A stretch of 60,000 nt of DNA from Owenia fusiformis. Lineage: Eukaryota; Annelida; Polychaeta; Sabellida; Oweniidae. Numbering within the stretch: position 1 is the stretch's first letter; every line of letters begins with the position of its first letter. This document shows, piece by piece, positions 24,604 through 37,323 of this stretch. Made by a program: the position numbers and the translations under genes. The notes beneath the pieces were generated by a model. It ran no database searches. It saw only the letters and a program-made list of their open reading frames with translations, and was not told the DNA's origin. Location: positions 29,565,915 to 29,625,914 of the forward strand of contig CAIIXF020000001.1 of the NCBI GenBank assembly GCA_903813345.2. The letters run 5' to 3'.

Positions 24604-24990
24604 GGAACCTGTACCCTGCGTGCAGAGTCTAGTTAAACTACACTCTGCCTAGTAGAGACCATATTACAGTTTAATAGCCCCACCCCCTCGACGGGTACCG
24701 GTGACAGTTTGGGTAAAACACTTTTGACCTATGCGCTGCCCTTCCACCAATCAGCGAGCTTCAAGAAACATACGCCAAATGCGTTCTAATTAAATATTCG
24801 CATGGCATTGGTCAATTCCGGGCTCAATGATGACGTCAGAAGGAATGACCATATAAAGAACGTCGGTCAAATTTGGCCGACGAAAACTGATTGGCGCGGT
24901 GAGTTCACAGGTTTATTTTAGTTTGAAAGAGTGAAGACGAAGCTCTCTTTTAAGAAGTGAAGTCAAACGAATGCAAAGGGTAGGGAACCT
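24604..24990 (+). promoter_or_regulatory. Promoter-like repeat (CCAAT, CRE, TATA), copy 1
   Basis: The segment has CCACCAATCAGCGAGCTT (CCAAT box, 24745-24762), a palindromic CRE TGACGTCA at 24832-24839, CATATAAAGAA at 24850-24860 and then GAGTGAAGACGAAG near 24930. The whole order recurs, inverted and more diverged, at 39120-39410. No coding exon follows downstream. It could be the promoter or LTR-like end of a mobile element rather than a host promoter. Confidence 0.5.
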
Positions 24991-25613
24991 GGGACTCGTG
25001 GCTTCCAATAGAAGATTCAGATCTATTTCACATATTGGAATAACAATGTCACTGTCACAAAGTAGCATTGTGATGGTATGAAATAAGTCAATTCAAATTA
25101 CAAGCAATCATTCAGCACCCAGGATCATAACTGTATAAAAAGTTATCTGATGTCCAATCATTTTGTTTTTGTGAATCAGCATTTTGTTATTTAAGCCATC
25201 TGATGCAACATAGGCGCCACATAACTAAATGTCAGCCTTTCTAAGGGGAAGTCTTTGGAGACGTTTGCAAGTCCAACTAATAGCATACTATTGCTTAAAA
25301 CACAACATTGATTAATCCGATCTATTCTAAGTTAATGCCTAATATGAGGAAACACTACAGCGAAGGGAGTGCCTTGACCCGTAGGGATCTTTAAGGTTTA
25401 AAGTATTGTCCACAAGAGATTCCCCCATTATCCATGTAACCCATTCAATAACAAGTATAATCCCTTTATGACCTTCTTATTGGCAATTTGCTTGTTATAA
25501 TCCAGACAGTTCTATTCAATGTTCATTACAGTTGTATTACAGTATTCGGATGCTTTTTAATTCTAGTTTGCCTCTCATCTGCCTTTATGGATTCCAAATT
25601 GATCTTCTACTGC

Positions 25614-25695
25614 TAGTCTTGGTTCAAGACCCTGGACTATCTCATCTCACAACTGGTTGTTAGAGTAGATAGTCTAGGGTCTTGAAGCAAGACTA
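25614..25695. repeat. Imperfect fold-back, arms about 34 bp
   Basis: The left arm TAGTCTTGGTTCAAGACCCT (from 25614) pairs with the right arm ending AGGGTCTTGAAGCAAGACTA (25676-25695), and continues through GACTATCTC/GTAGATAGTC. There are a few mismatches and a short loop. It may be a small MITE. No RNA function is shown. Confidence 0.65.
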
Positions 25696-27479
25696 TACTA
25701 CTACTAGGACATCAACTTCTAAGGCTAATATGGTTTAATCGCATGTATTTGTGCATGTTAAATGTTAACTGGCCCCAATTGGACATTTCTACACACTGAC
25801 CACATTAATCCTCATTAAGAAGAAGTCAATGAGTAAAGAAATCCCTTAAAGTAATTTCAAGAATAAATCAATAATCCTAAAATTGTTTCATTCAAAATTC
25901 AATAGAGCAAGTCACGTGTGTTCAAAATAAAATGTGTATCACCGATCATTCAAGATGTTTTTGATACATGTAATACAAAGCATTTTGTGGTATTGTAAGG
26001 TCCAAAACTTTAGGCACCTGGATTGAAAGAAACATAATCACGCTGTGTTGAACATAGAAATCTCAAATGAATACTTGTAAACATGCCAATTAGGATCTGC
26101 ATCAATTTAAGCATGAAGCATAATTATATTAACCACTCATATAAAAACATTGATATTCTATTTTAACAATTTTTAAAGAATTCCCTAGATGTAATATTAA
26201 TATGACATGGCTAGGCTACATAATCAGATAATTGTGGCATTGTAGTCTCACATATCACTGATGACAGTTCTAAAGAACACCAGGCATATAAATAGCAATG
26301 GGCACATGCGCTATGTATGTACTCAGTGTAACAAATACCAATGACATTTAGTCAATGGATTTTATTTAGGATCTCATTACTGAGAGTTACATTTTTCATG
26401 TCATTTTTCACTATAATTCAATGAATTTCCCTGTAATCAAAATGGAGTCAGCTGAGAATATGCTAGAACATTTCCTTCATAAAATCATGAATCAACGATT
26501 TATTTCTTGTATACAGTGTAGGCTCAAAATTAGTAGACAGAGAGTGGAGATAAAATTTGTTTTGCAAAGGTTTGTATTATTTCCAACAATAACATATAAA
26601 TAAACATATTACAAATCTGTATAACAATAAAAAAAATGGCAACTCTGTAGAGTAGCAAATCCCAAGCAATGTTTCCACATTTAGGTGGTCATTTCGAAGA
26701 TCCACAGAGCACATACACATAAAAGGTTCTACATTTGAAAGGTCATTAAAAGAGGTTTTCGCAGACAGATGATTATATCTTAGATTATGAATATTTTCTG
26801 ATCACCAAGACAGGTGTATCTTTTAGATCCATCCATTATCACTTAGAAAAGTATTATGTGATGATAATTAAGTGAATCAGACAAAGTGATTTTAAAGGGC
26901 AAATGAACACATCAACAAACTTTTTCAAAAATGTTGTCCTAATTTTCACTGAAATGCAACATTTAATTAATGGATAATTAGATTGCGCTTTGAGATGATG
27001 TGCTTTGAGACATATTTAATCTCCCAAAAGGAAAAGATTAGATACTTGATTTGGATGGCCAAAATGAGCTGAAACCAATAGATAACATGAATTTTCTCTA
27101 TGGGGAAATAACACGAGGAACACTAATCTTTAGAGCAATGCAGTTTTCTTTTCAAGAAATAGGGGCCTAATTGATAAATTATGATAAAGAATGGTAATGC
27201 ATTAAACATTGCAAAAAAGTCTTTCAAAAAGTATGTTGATGGGTTGATTGCACCCATGATATCACCGAGTCCAGTCGTTTTAATTATCATTGTATATACT
27301 TTTCTTAGAGAAAATGAATGGATCTAAAAGACATGCCTTTCTTCATGGTCAGAAAATAGTCATAATCCAAGACATAACCATCTGAAATTGTGTGCAATAA
27401 CCTTTGTGGCCTTTTGCTTAAGTTTAAATCTAAAAAATGATAAAGTGTTTGTAATCTAAACTGAAATAGACTAAAAATG

Positions 27480-27660
27480 TTAAAGGGTGACGGATATCGT
27501 TTAGCAAATCGAACGCCCGTTTCTGGTGTTGCTCACCATTTAGTATAAAAGGCCCGATCCCGGAAAATACTCAAGGGTTCACAGGCTCGAGATCGTTGTG
27601 TCAACATATGTAACTGTTATATAGCATTAGTATAGTATAGATCGTCTCACATTTATAAAA
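27480..27660 (+). promoter_or_regulatory. TATA-box patch, possible orphan promoter or LTR piece
   Basis: TATAAAAGG at 27544-27552 is a strong TATA box in a locally GC-richer stretch (GGCCCGATCCCGG), with ACTCAAGGGTTCACAG about 25-30 bases downstream, where a start site would lie. No downstream gene was recognised. Composition unlike the flanks suggests an inserted repeat. Confidence 0.3.
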
Positions 27661-28139
27661 GTGAGATTTTTATTTTGACAAATCAATTTCACATTTATGG
27701 GTGAAGTTTCAGGATCCTCTATTTGTGTATAATAAGGAAAAATGACATCTAAATTTCCCCATAACATATTAGTACACAGCATATGAAATATCCTCCAAAT
27801 GAAACAGCAGTTCTGATACAAGGATTTATATTGGCTGTTGTACATGTATATTCTTTGAACAATCACTCTCTCAATATTGTTTTCAGAATCATTATAAACG
27901 GATTACTTCATCTCCAAGACAATTTCAATTACTTGGAATTTACAAAACTCCCCTTATTTATTCAAAATGGACTGATCCAGTTGACTTTTCTGGAGCCACC
28001 ATATTTTTTTTATACGGGAAGCTTATCGTAACGCTTTAAATAGATATTTTTCCAAAAAGGTAATACTAGACCTGGTATGCTACCAAAATTCATACAAAAT
28101 AATGTGTGACTACTGAAATATATCCACTGATATTTAAGT

Positions 28140-28531
28140 TACTGTACTCAGGGTATTGTTCACTTGCAATTTAATTTCGCTTTGTTCGCAAATGTAGTAA
28201 AATCGCGAACAATTATTGTCACAAGATTTGGCTTTGAATCCCCAGGGATTTGACCCGGGAATTTTGATATGTTTCGTTCGGTGTAAAACGTTCCGTATGT
28301 TAACATGGGGTATTGTTCAATTTTATATCAACAATTTATGTACTTGGTAAGTTCATGCATATGTAAAAAGGCATGTAAGTATATTAATATTACCATATTA
28401 TCAATATGGAGTTTACAGAGCTGGAGGAAAAAATTCAACTTGTGCAATCCGCCAAATGTCATCAACTCAAATCCGCGAAATTAAATAGCCGCGAAATTTT
28501 AAAGCGTTGAAATTTACCACGAGTACAGTAT
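28140..28531. mobile_element. MITE with TACTGTACTC ends
   Basis: The left end TACTGTACTCAGGGTA and the right end TACCACGAGTACAGTA are inverted copies. Matching TTAATTTCGC-type blocks lie just inside both ends. It is 392 bp with no coding frame. TA at each end is compatible with a Tc1/mariner-type insertion. Family unknown. Confidence 0.6.
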
Positions 28532-29917
28532 TGTCCTGAAGGATAGAGGTTAACTTAAAACGAACCTTATGACCAAGACACTGCCTGACAGAGAGCTTTA
28601 CCTGTTCACTATATCCCATCAGTTCATTGGGATAATAAATACAACTTTGTGACGTTAATAGTTAACAACTTTAATACACAACAAATCTCAACATGGTCCA
28701 AATATTAAAATAATAAATATACATACGTGTATTTGAATATGATAATTAACATGATAAATATAAATATTCAAATATAAAAAAGTGAAATATAGTACAGTAT
28801 TTACAGTTAGGGTATGACACAGAAATACCTTCATGAACATGGTATACACTTTCAATTTTAACTTGCGATACAACCTGAACTTAGATCCCTCAATACAATA
28901 ACAATAAAATAATTGTCATCATTATCTCACTACCATGTTTCTCTTCCTGTGATTGGTTGAACATATATCACATGTCCTATGACATTTCAGTGATACCATG
29001 TGACGTTACATTTCATTGGTAGATAAGTGAGCCTCTTTTTGAAGGATGAATCTTTCTTACACTTCTTTTTACATTCCTTTTCCAGAATGAATCCCTCTAA
29101 TATGAATATAAATAAGTCTCATTTGAAGAGCAAATATTTCCTCCTTTTCATTTTTAATATCCCTTATCCCTTGTTACAGAATGAGAAACATAACAGTGAA
29201 TAAAAAACAAATACTTCATTCTATTTTCAGGGAAAACCTGTGCCACTTTCGAGAATAATTTAATTGTGAAATTTCATATTGGTATTTCTCTTAACAAAAC
29301 AAAATATTTGTGTATTTTGTACAGTATACATTGTACATAGAATATCAGGTCATTTTGAGAGATATCAATTTTGCGGAGTTGATATCAAATATCATTAGCT
29401 TTTCACAAGTAATCTAGTGGTATTGTTTTACATAGCTCTTATCAAAAAGGCAATGTCTGTATTTAAATCATCCAAAATCACTAAAATTCATCTTTAGTTT
29501 GTACTTTAGAGAATTGAGTATGAACTTACTTTTTTCAAAAATAATTGTCAATACAAAATGTATATACAATGTACACCAAAGAAAACAGTATGAAGCACAA
29601 TCAAAATACCACACATGACTTGAAGTAAAATTATCATATCTCCAAAATGGTGCTTTTTTCTCAGTAAGTCATGTACCCAATGGTAAGTGATGTTGTGTGT
29701 TTGTTTATCAGCATATTCACCTTTTGAAAGGTATTTGGAAGTTTTTGTGCAGTGGACCTGGTCTTGAGTTTTTGGAGAGGCCAAGTCTGATAGATCGAGG
29801 ACACGTCTTCAGAGGGGTGACATTATTCAGTGACTCTGGAGCACCTGCAAATACAAACAATCAGTGTTTGCATATATTAGTCTATATCTTAGTGATACCA
29901 CAATGACAATACTATTA

Positions 29918-30013
29918 GTTATTGAATGATTTGAAGCGCAATACAGGATATATTCTGCTCAAGAATATCGAGACAGAATATATCCTGTATTGCACTTCAA
30001 ATCATTCAATAAC
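29918..30013. repeat. Hairpin 1: 40-bp arms with one mismatch
   Basis: The arm at 29918-29957 pairs with 29974-30013 at 39 of 40 positions, around a 16-base spacer. The mismatch (C opposite A) becomes a G-U pair if the minus strand is transcribed. It is directly followed by hairpin 2. Confidence 0.9.
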
Positions 30014-30031
30014 ATTTTTATCGTGTGATCC

Positions 30032-30094
30032 TCTGTATTGCTACTGAGATTGTCCCCTTCGTACCAACGGGGACAATCTCAGTAGCAATACAGA
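30032..30094. repeat. Hairpin 2: perfect 26-bp arms, 11-base loop
   Basis: The arm at 30032-30057 (TCTGTATTGCTACTGAGATT...) is exactly complementary to 30069-30094. It lies 18 bases after hairpin 1. Both may be parts of a fold-back MITE. No transcription evidence exists. Confidence 0.92.
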
Positions 30095-30239
30095 TTGGTA
30101 CAGCACAAGAACTGACCAATCAGAGGGCTTCATTTTACAGATCATACGATAAGTTCAGATGTTACGTTACACAACATATGATACACTTTCGAATTTTAAC
30201 AAGATATTATCATCCAAAATGTCACCACTTGTCATTTCA

Positions 30240-30620
30240 GGGGCGTAGCCAGCTTTTAGTCGGGGGAGGGGGGGGGGTTATCGCCAAAAACATTCGATTT
30301 CAGTCATGGGGGTGTGATTTCTTTTTACAAAAATTGATGTAACTTCCTTCAAACTTGAGCTAGAAGCTTCAAATGAAAAGCATTTTAAAGCTCTTTTCTT
30401 CCTCTATCTAATGGTTATATCTGTATTGCTTATGGGAGGGGGTGCGCCTATGCATTTGTTACAGAACATCAACTGAATAATACTGTCCACAAAAAGGTTG
30501 GAGACTATAACAGTATGTCAGCACTTCTGGTGGTGACATAATAAAAGCTATCATTCATTAAAAACAATGCAAAATAGAATGAAATCTGTGTAGTCTAGGG
30601 GCAAGGGGGGGGGGGGGCAC
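30240..30620. repeat. G-rich repeat with GGGGCGTAGCCAGC end and partial dispersed repeat
   Basis: AGGGGCGTAGCCAGCTTT at about 30239 resembles the end of many hAT-type elements. It is followed by G runs (30263-30278 and 30606-30618). Minus strand 30440-30545 resembles the dispersed repeat at 12740-12888. No matching second end was found. Confidence 0.45.
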
Positions 30621-31935
30621 AAGGGTTTGTAGCTAGACTTGAATCTATGTTTAAATAAATAAAGAATCCATGAAACATTAATACATTTAAAATTATAGCA
30701 ACAGTGCATGTTTTAGGATAATTCAATGCAAATATTAAAAGTGTGTGGTCCAACTGAAGATGCTACTTGATATCAGAGACTGTTGATATATAGATGACCT
30801 GCAATACAATATTCGATCCACATCAAACAATTCAATATTAGATAATTAGACCCCCGATAGTGTTTTATTTGACGCTTCCTTTCTCTTAGGTGATGTGACT
30901 AACTCAATAAGAGCTTTCAGTTGGAAGTGGAGATTCATATAAAGGCTATTACTTATGCATTAATTCCAAGATGTTTTCCTTTGACAAGCCTGACAGCCCT
31001 GAGGAATAAAATTAATGTTATTGGAATGGTATTGATACTTAAACTGTTGTTGGTATTAGTACAAATAGAACTTCAAGTTTTATTACATTATGTAGCGAAA
31101 CACCCACTCAGAATATGGGTCTACATGTACAATCTGCTAGTAAGTGACCATAATATGATTATATATCACTTCAATAACAAGCCTGTAATGATCTACTTGA
31201 TGCAATATTCAACATCATGAAAGACAATTTGAGCAGAAATTATTAATTAACACATGATCTTGCACCTCAGTAAGTGAAAATTACCCAGTCTATGATTGGC
31301 TCGCACACTGCCCTCTGAATAAGAGCAATATTCTTAAGTTTGGAATTTAACCAATCAAGAGCATTTCATACCCACAATAATGTTGGCTTCTCCAAACATA
31401 TACAGAAATTGCAGAGGCTATGCAAAGCCAATGTTCTGATTGGCTTATAGAAATTTATTGCCAATTAAGAGTATGACACAAAGTAAGTAGATGACTCTTG
31501 TGAAGAGTACTAATAAGAGGTTGTCAGTCATGAACTAAAATATAATTGAAGTAGAGAGAATAACGTGATACTGACCAATATACTATGATGATGCTTAAAA
31601 GGTATAATGAAATTTGAGCTCATAATTTCCTGTAGACTTGCAATAAGTCTTATAATTAAATACTAAAGTTGAATGGAAACTGTATACAGCACTTAGCTGT
31701 GTGCAATTTTCACTTATAAGAATTCACTTACATTTACATCGACGATGTAACATTCTAAGAATTGCATCACAGATCTAAATACTTCATTCTGATTGATCAA
31801 ACGGAGGTATATAACTTATACAGGTTACCTATGAAGAATTAAATAGCCTACTGTTTTCATTGAATCAACTTTCATTTTACTGTTGACCTTGACCCCTAAG
31901 TTCAGTCAATCTTTGGTGAGGTGAGGTAAACAATT

Positions 31936-31941
31936 TTTATT
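31936..31941 (-). terminator. Poly(A) signal of the acidic-protein gene
   Basis: AATAAA on the minus strand lies about 155 bases after the stop codon at 32097-32099. It is the first canonical signal after the last exon, so the transcript probably ends about 10-25 bases further on. Confidence 0.6.
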
Positions 31942-32096
31942 GATAGTATATAAAAGTAATAATAAAAATAATGACAATAATTTAAAGGTAACATATGGAA
32001 TTTATGAACTCCTCTTTTGAGAGCCCTTCAAAAGCAACATATGCCATAATTTATAATGGTATTGGTCTGTTGGTGGTTATTTTGTTATCTTGATTC

Positions 32097-32203
32097 TCAA
32101 GGTTTTATAGCCGCTTGAAATTCGAAGATTGTAATACTGTAAGAAAGGTCAGTACAGTCTCCAGGGAATGAGGTAGTTCTACTGTATGCATCCCTTCTGG
32201 AAT
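32097..32203 (-). CDS. Acidic protein gene, last coding exon
   Basis: The acceptor TTTTTTTAG precedes 32203. With the T left from the previous exon it gives YSRRDAYSRTTSFPGD... and ends at TGA (32099-32097), adding about 35 residues. The phase fits exactly, and a poly(A) signal follows. It is short and not recognised, so it is somewhat less certain than the large exon. Confidence 0.6.
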
Positions 32204-32660
32204 CTAAAAAAATTTTTGAAGAAATTAATAACAAAATACCATGCTTCATCTGGATGACAATCTGGGACTCTCGAATTTCACAAATTAAATTACTCAGAAA
32301 TGCTCAGATTGCACTAAAAAGCATTTTCAAGAGATACTAGACCATCTCGATGTGGCAAGCTACCTTTTTTGATGGGAAATTTTGAAAAACACATAAACTA
32401 TTACAAAAACAGCTTAGCAAGCCTGTAGATCAATATGATCTGAGATGCAAGTATGACCATGAATATGAAAAAGTCCAAGCATAATGTCATCACAAATAAT
32501 AGTTCAACTTTCTGTTTCTTTACTCGACCCCAATGCCATCTTTTAAAATGTAAGAGAGTAATACACACAAGTTGTGAGTAGCAAATTGAATGGCATACCA
32601 AGGCAGAATGATGGTTAGCTTACATTATGGGATTAAATTAGTCAACATTAGTTTACTTAC

Positions 32661-32753
32661 ACGAAGAGCCAGGAACAACTCTATCTGTAGTAGATGAAGG
32701 TGGGTGTCTCCAGTGGAAGGCACTCGCAACAGACTTCACCTGGTCAACATCAG
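32661..32753 (-). CDS. Acidic protein gene, coding exon 4
   Basis: The acceptor TTTATTTCAG precedes it and the donor TTCGT|GTAAGT follows. The 93 bases preserve phase. The reading is ADVDQVKSVASAFHWRHPP followed by a Ser/Thr-rich end. The good splice sites and open phase from both sides support it. Confidence 0.7.
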
Positions 32754-33199
32754 CTGAAATAAAGTTGACATGACACAGTCTATATTGACCAGAGGGAATC
32801 AATGGGATAACTGTATTATTCCGGAGGGTGTTGTTATGAAAGGTATAGTGTGTCAGTATTCACTTTACCCTATCATGCAAAGATAATGTCTTCCAGTCCA
32901 AAGATCAGACCGAATTTGATTACTTTTCTCTTGTGATACATTTTTCTAGACTAATGGCTTTGATTTTGGTATATCACCTAAAGGTTAAATCTTTGCAAAC
33001 ACTTTCAACATTATCAAGTGAGTAAACTAGCCCATCGTCTATCAGGAAAGCGATTAAACTCACTCAGCGCACGTCTAGGGTTAAAAATAAAAATTATGTT
33101 TTGTAGCATTGAGATTTGGTTCAGTCAGTTGATATTATTTATTAGGGAATGTTTAGTAATTTTTGTTTTCCTCAAATATTGTCCCTTGTGTTTTCTAAC

Positions 33200-33304
33200 C
33201 TGCCTCCTCTATGCTACCCTGACTGTCATGTTCATCTACTGTCTGGCATTGACTTCCTCCTTTATCATCCATCAAGTCTGCATCACATGCATACACCTTC
33301 CCTC
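33200..33304 (-). CDS. Acidic protein gene, coding exon 3
   Basis: The acceptor TCATTTGTAG and the donor GGCAG|GTTAGA bound 105 bases in phase 1. The peptide GGKVYACDADLMDDKGGSQ continues acidic (QTVDEHDSQGSIEEAG), like the rest of the protein. Confidence 0.7.
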
Positions 33305-33797
33305 CTACAAATGATAGACAAACAATAGTAAATGAGCAATGTACACCTAGATACTCCAACCTTAAAATGTCATCCATGGCTACTACCACAATTCATTTCA
33401 GTACACTTTTCACATGCAAGAACACAAACCATCAAACCAGAGCAGGACAGAGCCAACAGCCTCAGGCCAACCTCAGGCTATACATATTGAACATTTTACA
33501 GGTAGATAACAAAATGAAGGGCTAACTAAAAGCAATAAATCTTATATTTGTAGACTACCAATACCTCATACATTATCTTGATAGACGAACCCAATATATA
33601 AATAAAAGAACTGAGCTTACTTCTCCACACTCAAGATGAATTTTCTTTACTTTGGGCCTAAAAATACCCTCATTGGCACTTATTTCCAATACCTCATTGA
33701 TGGTGGTGACATAAAATGATCCTCAAATTTTCAAAGAGACCTTTCCATATTTTCAAATAGGGCAGAAAACTCTTTGTAATCTAAATTAAATAAATAC

Positions 33798-33915
33798 CAT
33801 TTAATTCTCCATAGAAAGACTCCTCATGATTAAAGCTGATGTCATCTTGAAGGAGGGTATGCTGCTCTACAGTGGTGTCATCTTGGGACTGTGCAATGTT
33901 AACAAATCCAGGTAC
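33798..33915 (-). CDS. Acidic protein gene, coding exon 2
   Basis: The acceptor ATACCTGCAG and the donor AAATG|GTATTT bound 118 bases that continue the large exon in phase 0. The peptide is VPGFVNIAQSQDDTTVEQHT and then LLQDDISFNHEESFYGELN. It is acidic and compositionally like the large exon. Confidence 0.72.
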
Positions 33916-34266
33916 CTGCAGGTATATAGGTGCTCATATTACTTGGGCATACTTCTGCTTTATACATATACGTACAGGGGTTTGGTTTCTTTTCCTCGGT
34001 GATCATTTTGTACACAAGACTTGAAACATCACTAAATATAGTACATTTTTGGATACTCACATGTTTATTAAAAACAGAAACATTATGTTCTAATTCTCCC
34101 CTGTTTCAATCAATTTGTCAATATGAAATCAGAGTCCTATTGTTATCAAGAAAGTCTAAAATTGTATTGTACATGATGTATTGTTTCTGTAAACTTTCTG
34201 TGTCACCCTTTGTGAAGGCCAATAGAGAAAAAGATACAATTATAAAATCCAGACTTTATTTCTTAC

Positions 34267-37200
34267 CTGTTGATCCTTTGGCCCCAACTCTGTTAATTCT
34301 GGCGTCGTAGAATAATCATCTTCTATGGCTCTGACCTTGGGTGGAATTACTTCATCTTCAGTATCATCATAAGTTGTTTTCCTTTTCAGGTTCATCTCAT
34401 GAATGAACTCACTGCCTTTAGATTGTTCACTATGTTTATTGTTAATATCACTGGCTGAAGGATTCTCATCAATGCTCCCCTGTGACAGTCTTTCAGACAG
34501 TACATGTGAAGCTGTTTGAAACTGAACTGTTGTTAATTCGACTCCCTCATCATCTGCATCATCACAAGGAACATTCATATCAGTTCCTGGATCAAGGACA
34601 TCACTGGAACTAGAGCTACTAAGAGATCCAATAATTGGTGAATAGCTGATTTCTTCATCATTTATATGATAGGGAGATCCTGTATTTGGTTCAGCATTAA
34701 ATCTATTGGCAAAGTCAGAATTGGAGTCTGTTGGATTTAACTCCTGCTCAGTTTGATAGATGGTACTGTGATCATTCTCATCATCTCTACATAGTACAAA
34801 CTTCTTGTGACCGGATTCAATGTTATCTTGCTCATCACTACATTCATTACTTTTCTGAGCATAATCAGGATGGTCTGCAGTGAGCTTTTCTAAACATGTT
34901 TCTATAGGGTCCATATGGTATGGAACATCTTCAGATATCAATGTGATCAGCATTGCTCGTATAGTTTGACTGATAGAAACACTATCGATAATGGGAGACG
35001 CCTTTTCCTGACTCATCTCTTTGATGTTGTCATCTTTGGGGAGCTCTATGAACATAGGACACACTGCACAATTTCTAGGAAAATCAAGTTTACGTTTTAC
35101 ACCCTTATGGTTTGCGATTTCAGAATCTGCACCTTGACTGATTGAATTTGGCTCATAATCTCCAGTATAAGGGCCATCCATCTGCTGATTTGTTGTATTA
35201 ATATCACTTATATGGATATTGTTCTCATATTGGGCAACTGTAGTCTCCATGTAATTCCTTGCAGAGGCTATCAATTCTTTAACTTTGTTTTCTTCATTCT
35301 CTGAAGCCTTGTTTTCTTTCTCAGTTGAAATTATGTTTTTAACTTCATTTGGAGTGGTTATGGCTTCCCCTTGATGCCTCTTAGGTGCCATTAGATCCAG
35401 AACTTCATTAATATTTACTTGATACTCCGTAGTTGCAGTAGTACCCTCGAATTCTTTTTCATTGTTTACTGCAGTTATAGCTTCTCCTTGATCTTTCTCA
35501 GATGCTACTAAGTTTTCAACTTTATCTTTATTATTCGGAATAGAAATATTTTCTTCTTGATTTTTCTCAGAAACTTTTATACTTTTATCAATTTCCTTTT
35601 CATTGTTTGCTGAGGCCAAAGCTTTGTCTTGATCTTTCGCAGATGCTATTTTATTTCCAGTCTCATTTTCATTGTTTGCTGTTATATTCTCATGTTCAAC
35701 TTTTTCAAAAATGATTTTAACATTTGCAATATTTGCTGTGGTATTATTTTCTTCTTGATCCTTCTCAGTTATAATCATGTTTTCAACTTCATATTCAACA
35801 TTTGCTACAGATTCAATTTTGTCATCTTCATTTAGTTTGACTTTTCTTTGGTTGTTCATTGTTTTCTCATACATCACATCTCCTACTCTGTTGATCACAT
35901 TTTCTAAAAACAAAACAACTTTATCAGAGTCATTTTCACCAAGTGATGGCTCTTGAACCTGAATCTCATTCTGATAACAATCTGGTTGTGAAACAATTTT
36001 AACTTGAGTAAGTTCTAACTGGATTGACTGAACTACAGCTTTGGCTGGTTTGGGAAGGAGTTCATCTCTATTATGCTGAACAGTGTTGGCAACTTCATCT
36101 GTTATATCCTCTAGGAATTTTGAGGCAGTTTGAACTGCATTAAGTTGATGACACTCTTCATTGCCTTCTCTAATATCTTCTTCCTCTTGATTAGGCTCAC
36201 TCATATCTTCTTGTATTTGTTGTTCAATTTTGTCTTCAAATTGATCATGTGGTATTCCTAAGGGCTGGTGTGCTAGACTCATATCAGCCATTTTAAAGAA
36301 GTCGATAGCTGCTGAGGAATATTTTGTCCTGTCGTGAGTAGAAATGTTTTCAACGTGTTCCACTTTGACAGAAATATCTTCATTCACTTGCACTTTTTCT
36401 GAATCAGCCATTTTATTATCACTTCCAATCTTATCATCACTTTCAAGCTGATCATCACTTTCAATCTTACCATCACTTTCAAGAGAACCCAATGTATGAC
36501 TGCTTTGCTGTGAAGATTTCTCAATTTTATTTGTCATTGTTATCAAAGACGTTTCATCTATTTTCTTCACCATATTTGTTAAGACATTTTTCACTCCATC
36601 AAAGATGTCTTCGAACATTGCTGTTGATTTATTTGAATCTAGAATCTCATTTACATCATCATACATTTCAACTTCTGGTGATTTGACAACTTCTTCTGTT
36701 GATATATCATCTTTAGTTTGGATTATTTCAGCTGAAATTGTGACTTTTGACCTTTCATCAATGACACTATCACATATAACATCCCTCCTTTCACATATGG
36801 CTTCTGATCCTTCAGCCATGACATTTTTCATTTTGTTCATTGGAAATTTTTGTTCAGCTTCATCTGCTGTATTGCTTATGGCAACCATGTCAAAACATTT
36901 GTTGGTAGGTTTTGTGTTCTCTTCTATATCAACCATACAGCTCTTACCTGTTGTAATGGCTTCCAATACACTATCAATTATACCATTCACTATATCACAT
37001 GATTCAGTACAGACAGTTGTACCTGTAACATCTGGTACAGAATGAGCACTGAGCATATCGAATACTATAGCAAAGGTTGCTTCATTGTCAGCTGATCTTA
37101 GATTACTTAACAATACTGCATCAACCCGCTGTAACTTTGGTTTATCACTCGAAGCTATGGGTATGTTATCATAAGGTTCTGTGTCTTCCATAGGTTCAGT

Positions 37201-37323
37201 GTTATCTAAAGAATATTGGCTAATTGTGTGTTCCTCTTCAATGACTGGAGATGAGATATGGACGGATAAATCACAATCATTGTTTGTCTTTTGTTGCCCT
37301 GAAGATCCTTTTAGTTCAGTCAT
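34267..37323 (-). CDS. Large acidic, probably nuclear protein, first coding exon (gene of about 1159 aa)
   Basis: A 3.06-kb open frame ends at the donor CAACAG|GTAAGA (34267). The exon's 5' side is an acceptor (TTTTTTTCAG) at 37458, and the first in-frame Met after it (MTELKGSSG) is at 37323. With four small exons at 33.9-32.1 kb it totals 3480 coding bases, or 1159 residues. The protein is rich in Asp, Glu, Ser and Asn and predicted to be largely disordered. Residues about 278-306 carry four short SDxK/Q-type repeats (IESDDQLESDDKIGSD). Residues about 508-694 hold five to six degenerate repeats of 25-35 aa built on EKDQEE / ANNEKE. Basic clusters GVKRKLDF (about 744) and NLKRKTTYDD with PPKVRA (about 981-1001) could be nuclear signals. 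Several SQ/TQ sites are present. I do not recognise the family. A role as a chromatin or DNA-repair scaffold is only a guess from composition. Confidence 0.82.

Larger units (their letters stand above)
24991..31920. other. Gene-free interval with scattered fold-back repeats
   Basis: Nearly 7 kb between the promoter-like repeat and the end of the minus-strand gene. The supportable content is fold-back DNA at 25614-25695, a TATA-containing patch near 27544, a MITE at 28140-28531, twin hairpins at 29918-30094 and G-rich repeats at 30240-30620. No spliced gene model was found. Confidence 0.5.

Noticed and set aside
30032-30094. Candidate microRNA precursor
   Set aside because: A perfect 26-bp stem next to another unrelated hairpin looks more like a MITE fold-back; there is no conservation or expression evidence.
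30921-31220. 99-codon plus-strand frame
   Set aside because: Hydrophobic low-complexity composition and no homology or splice context.
32401-32601. Minus-strand frame ending with a hydrophobic helix (LLFVMTLCLDFFIFMVILAS), considered as last exon of the acidic-protein gene
   Set aside because: Joining to the donor at 32661 breaks phase: the acceptor before ATGGCATTGG gives an early stop. The exon at 32203-32097 fits phase and has a poly(A) signal.
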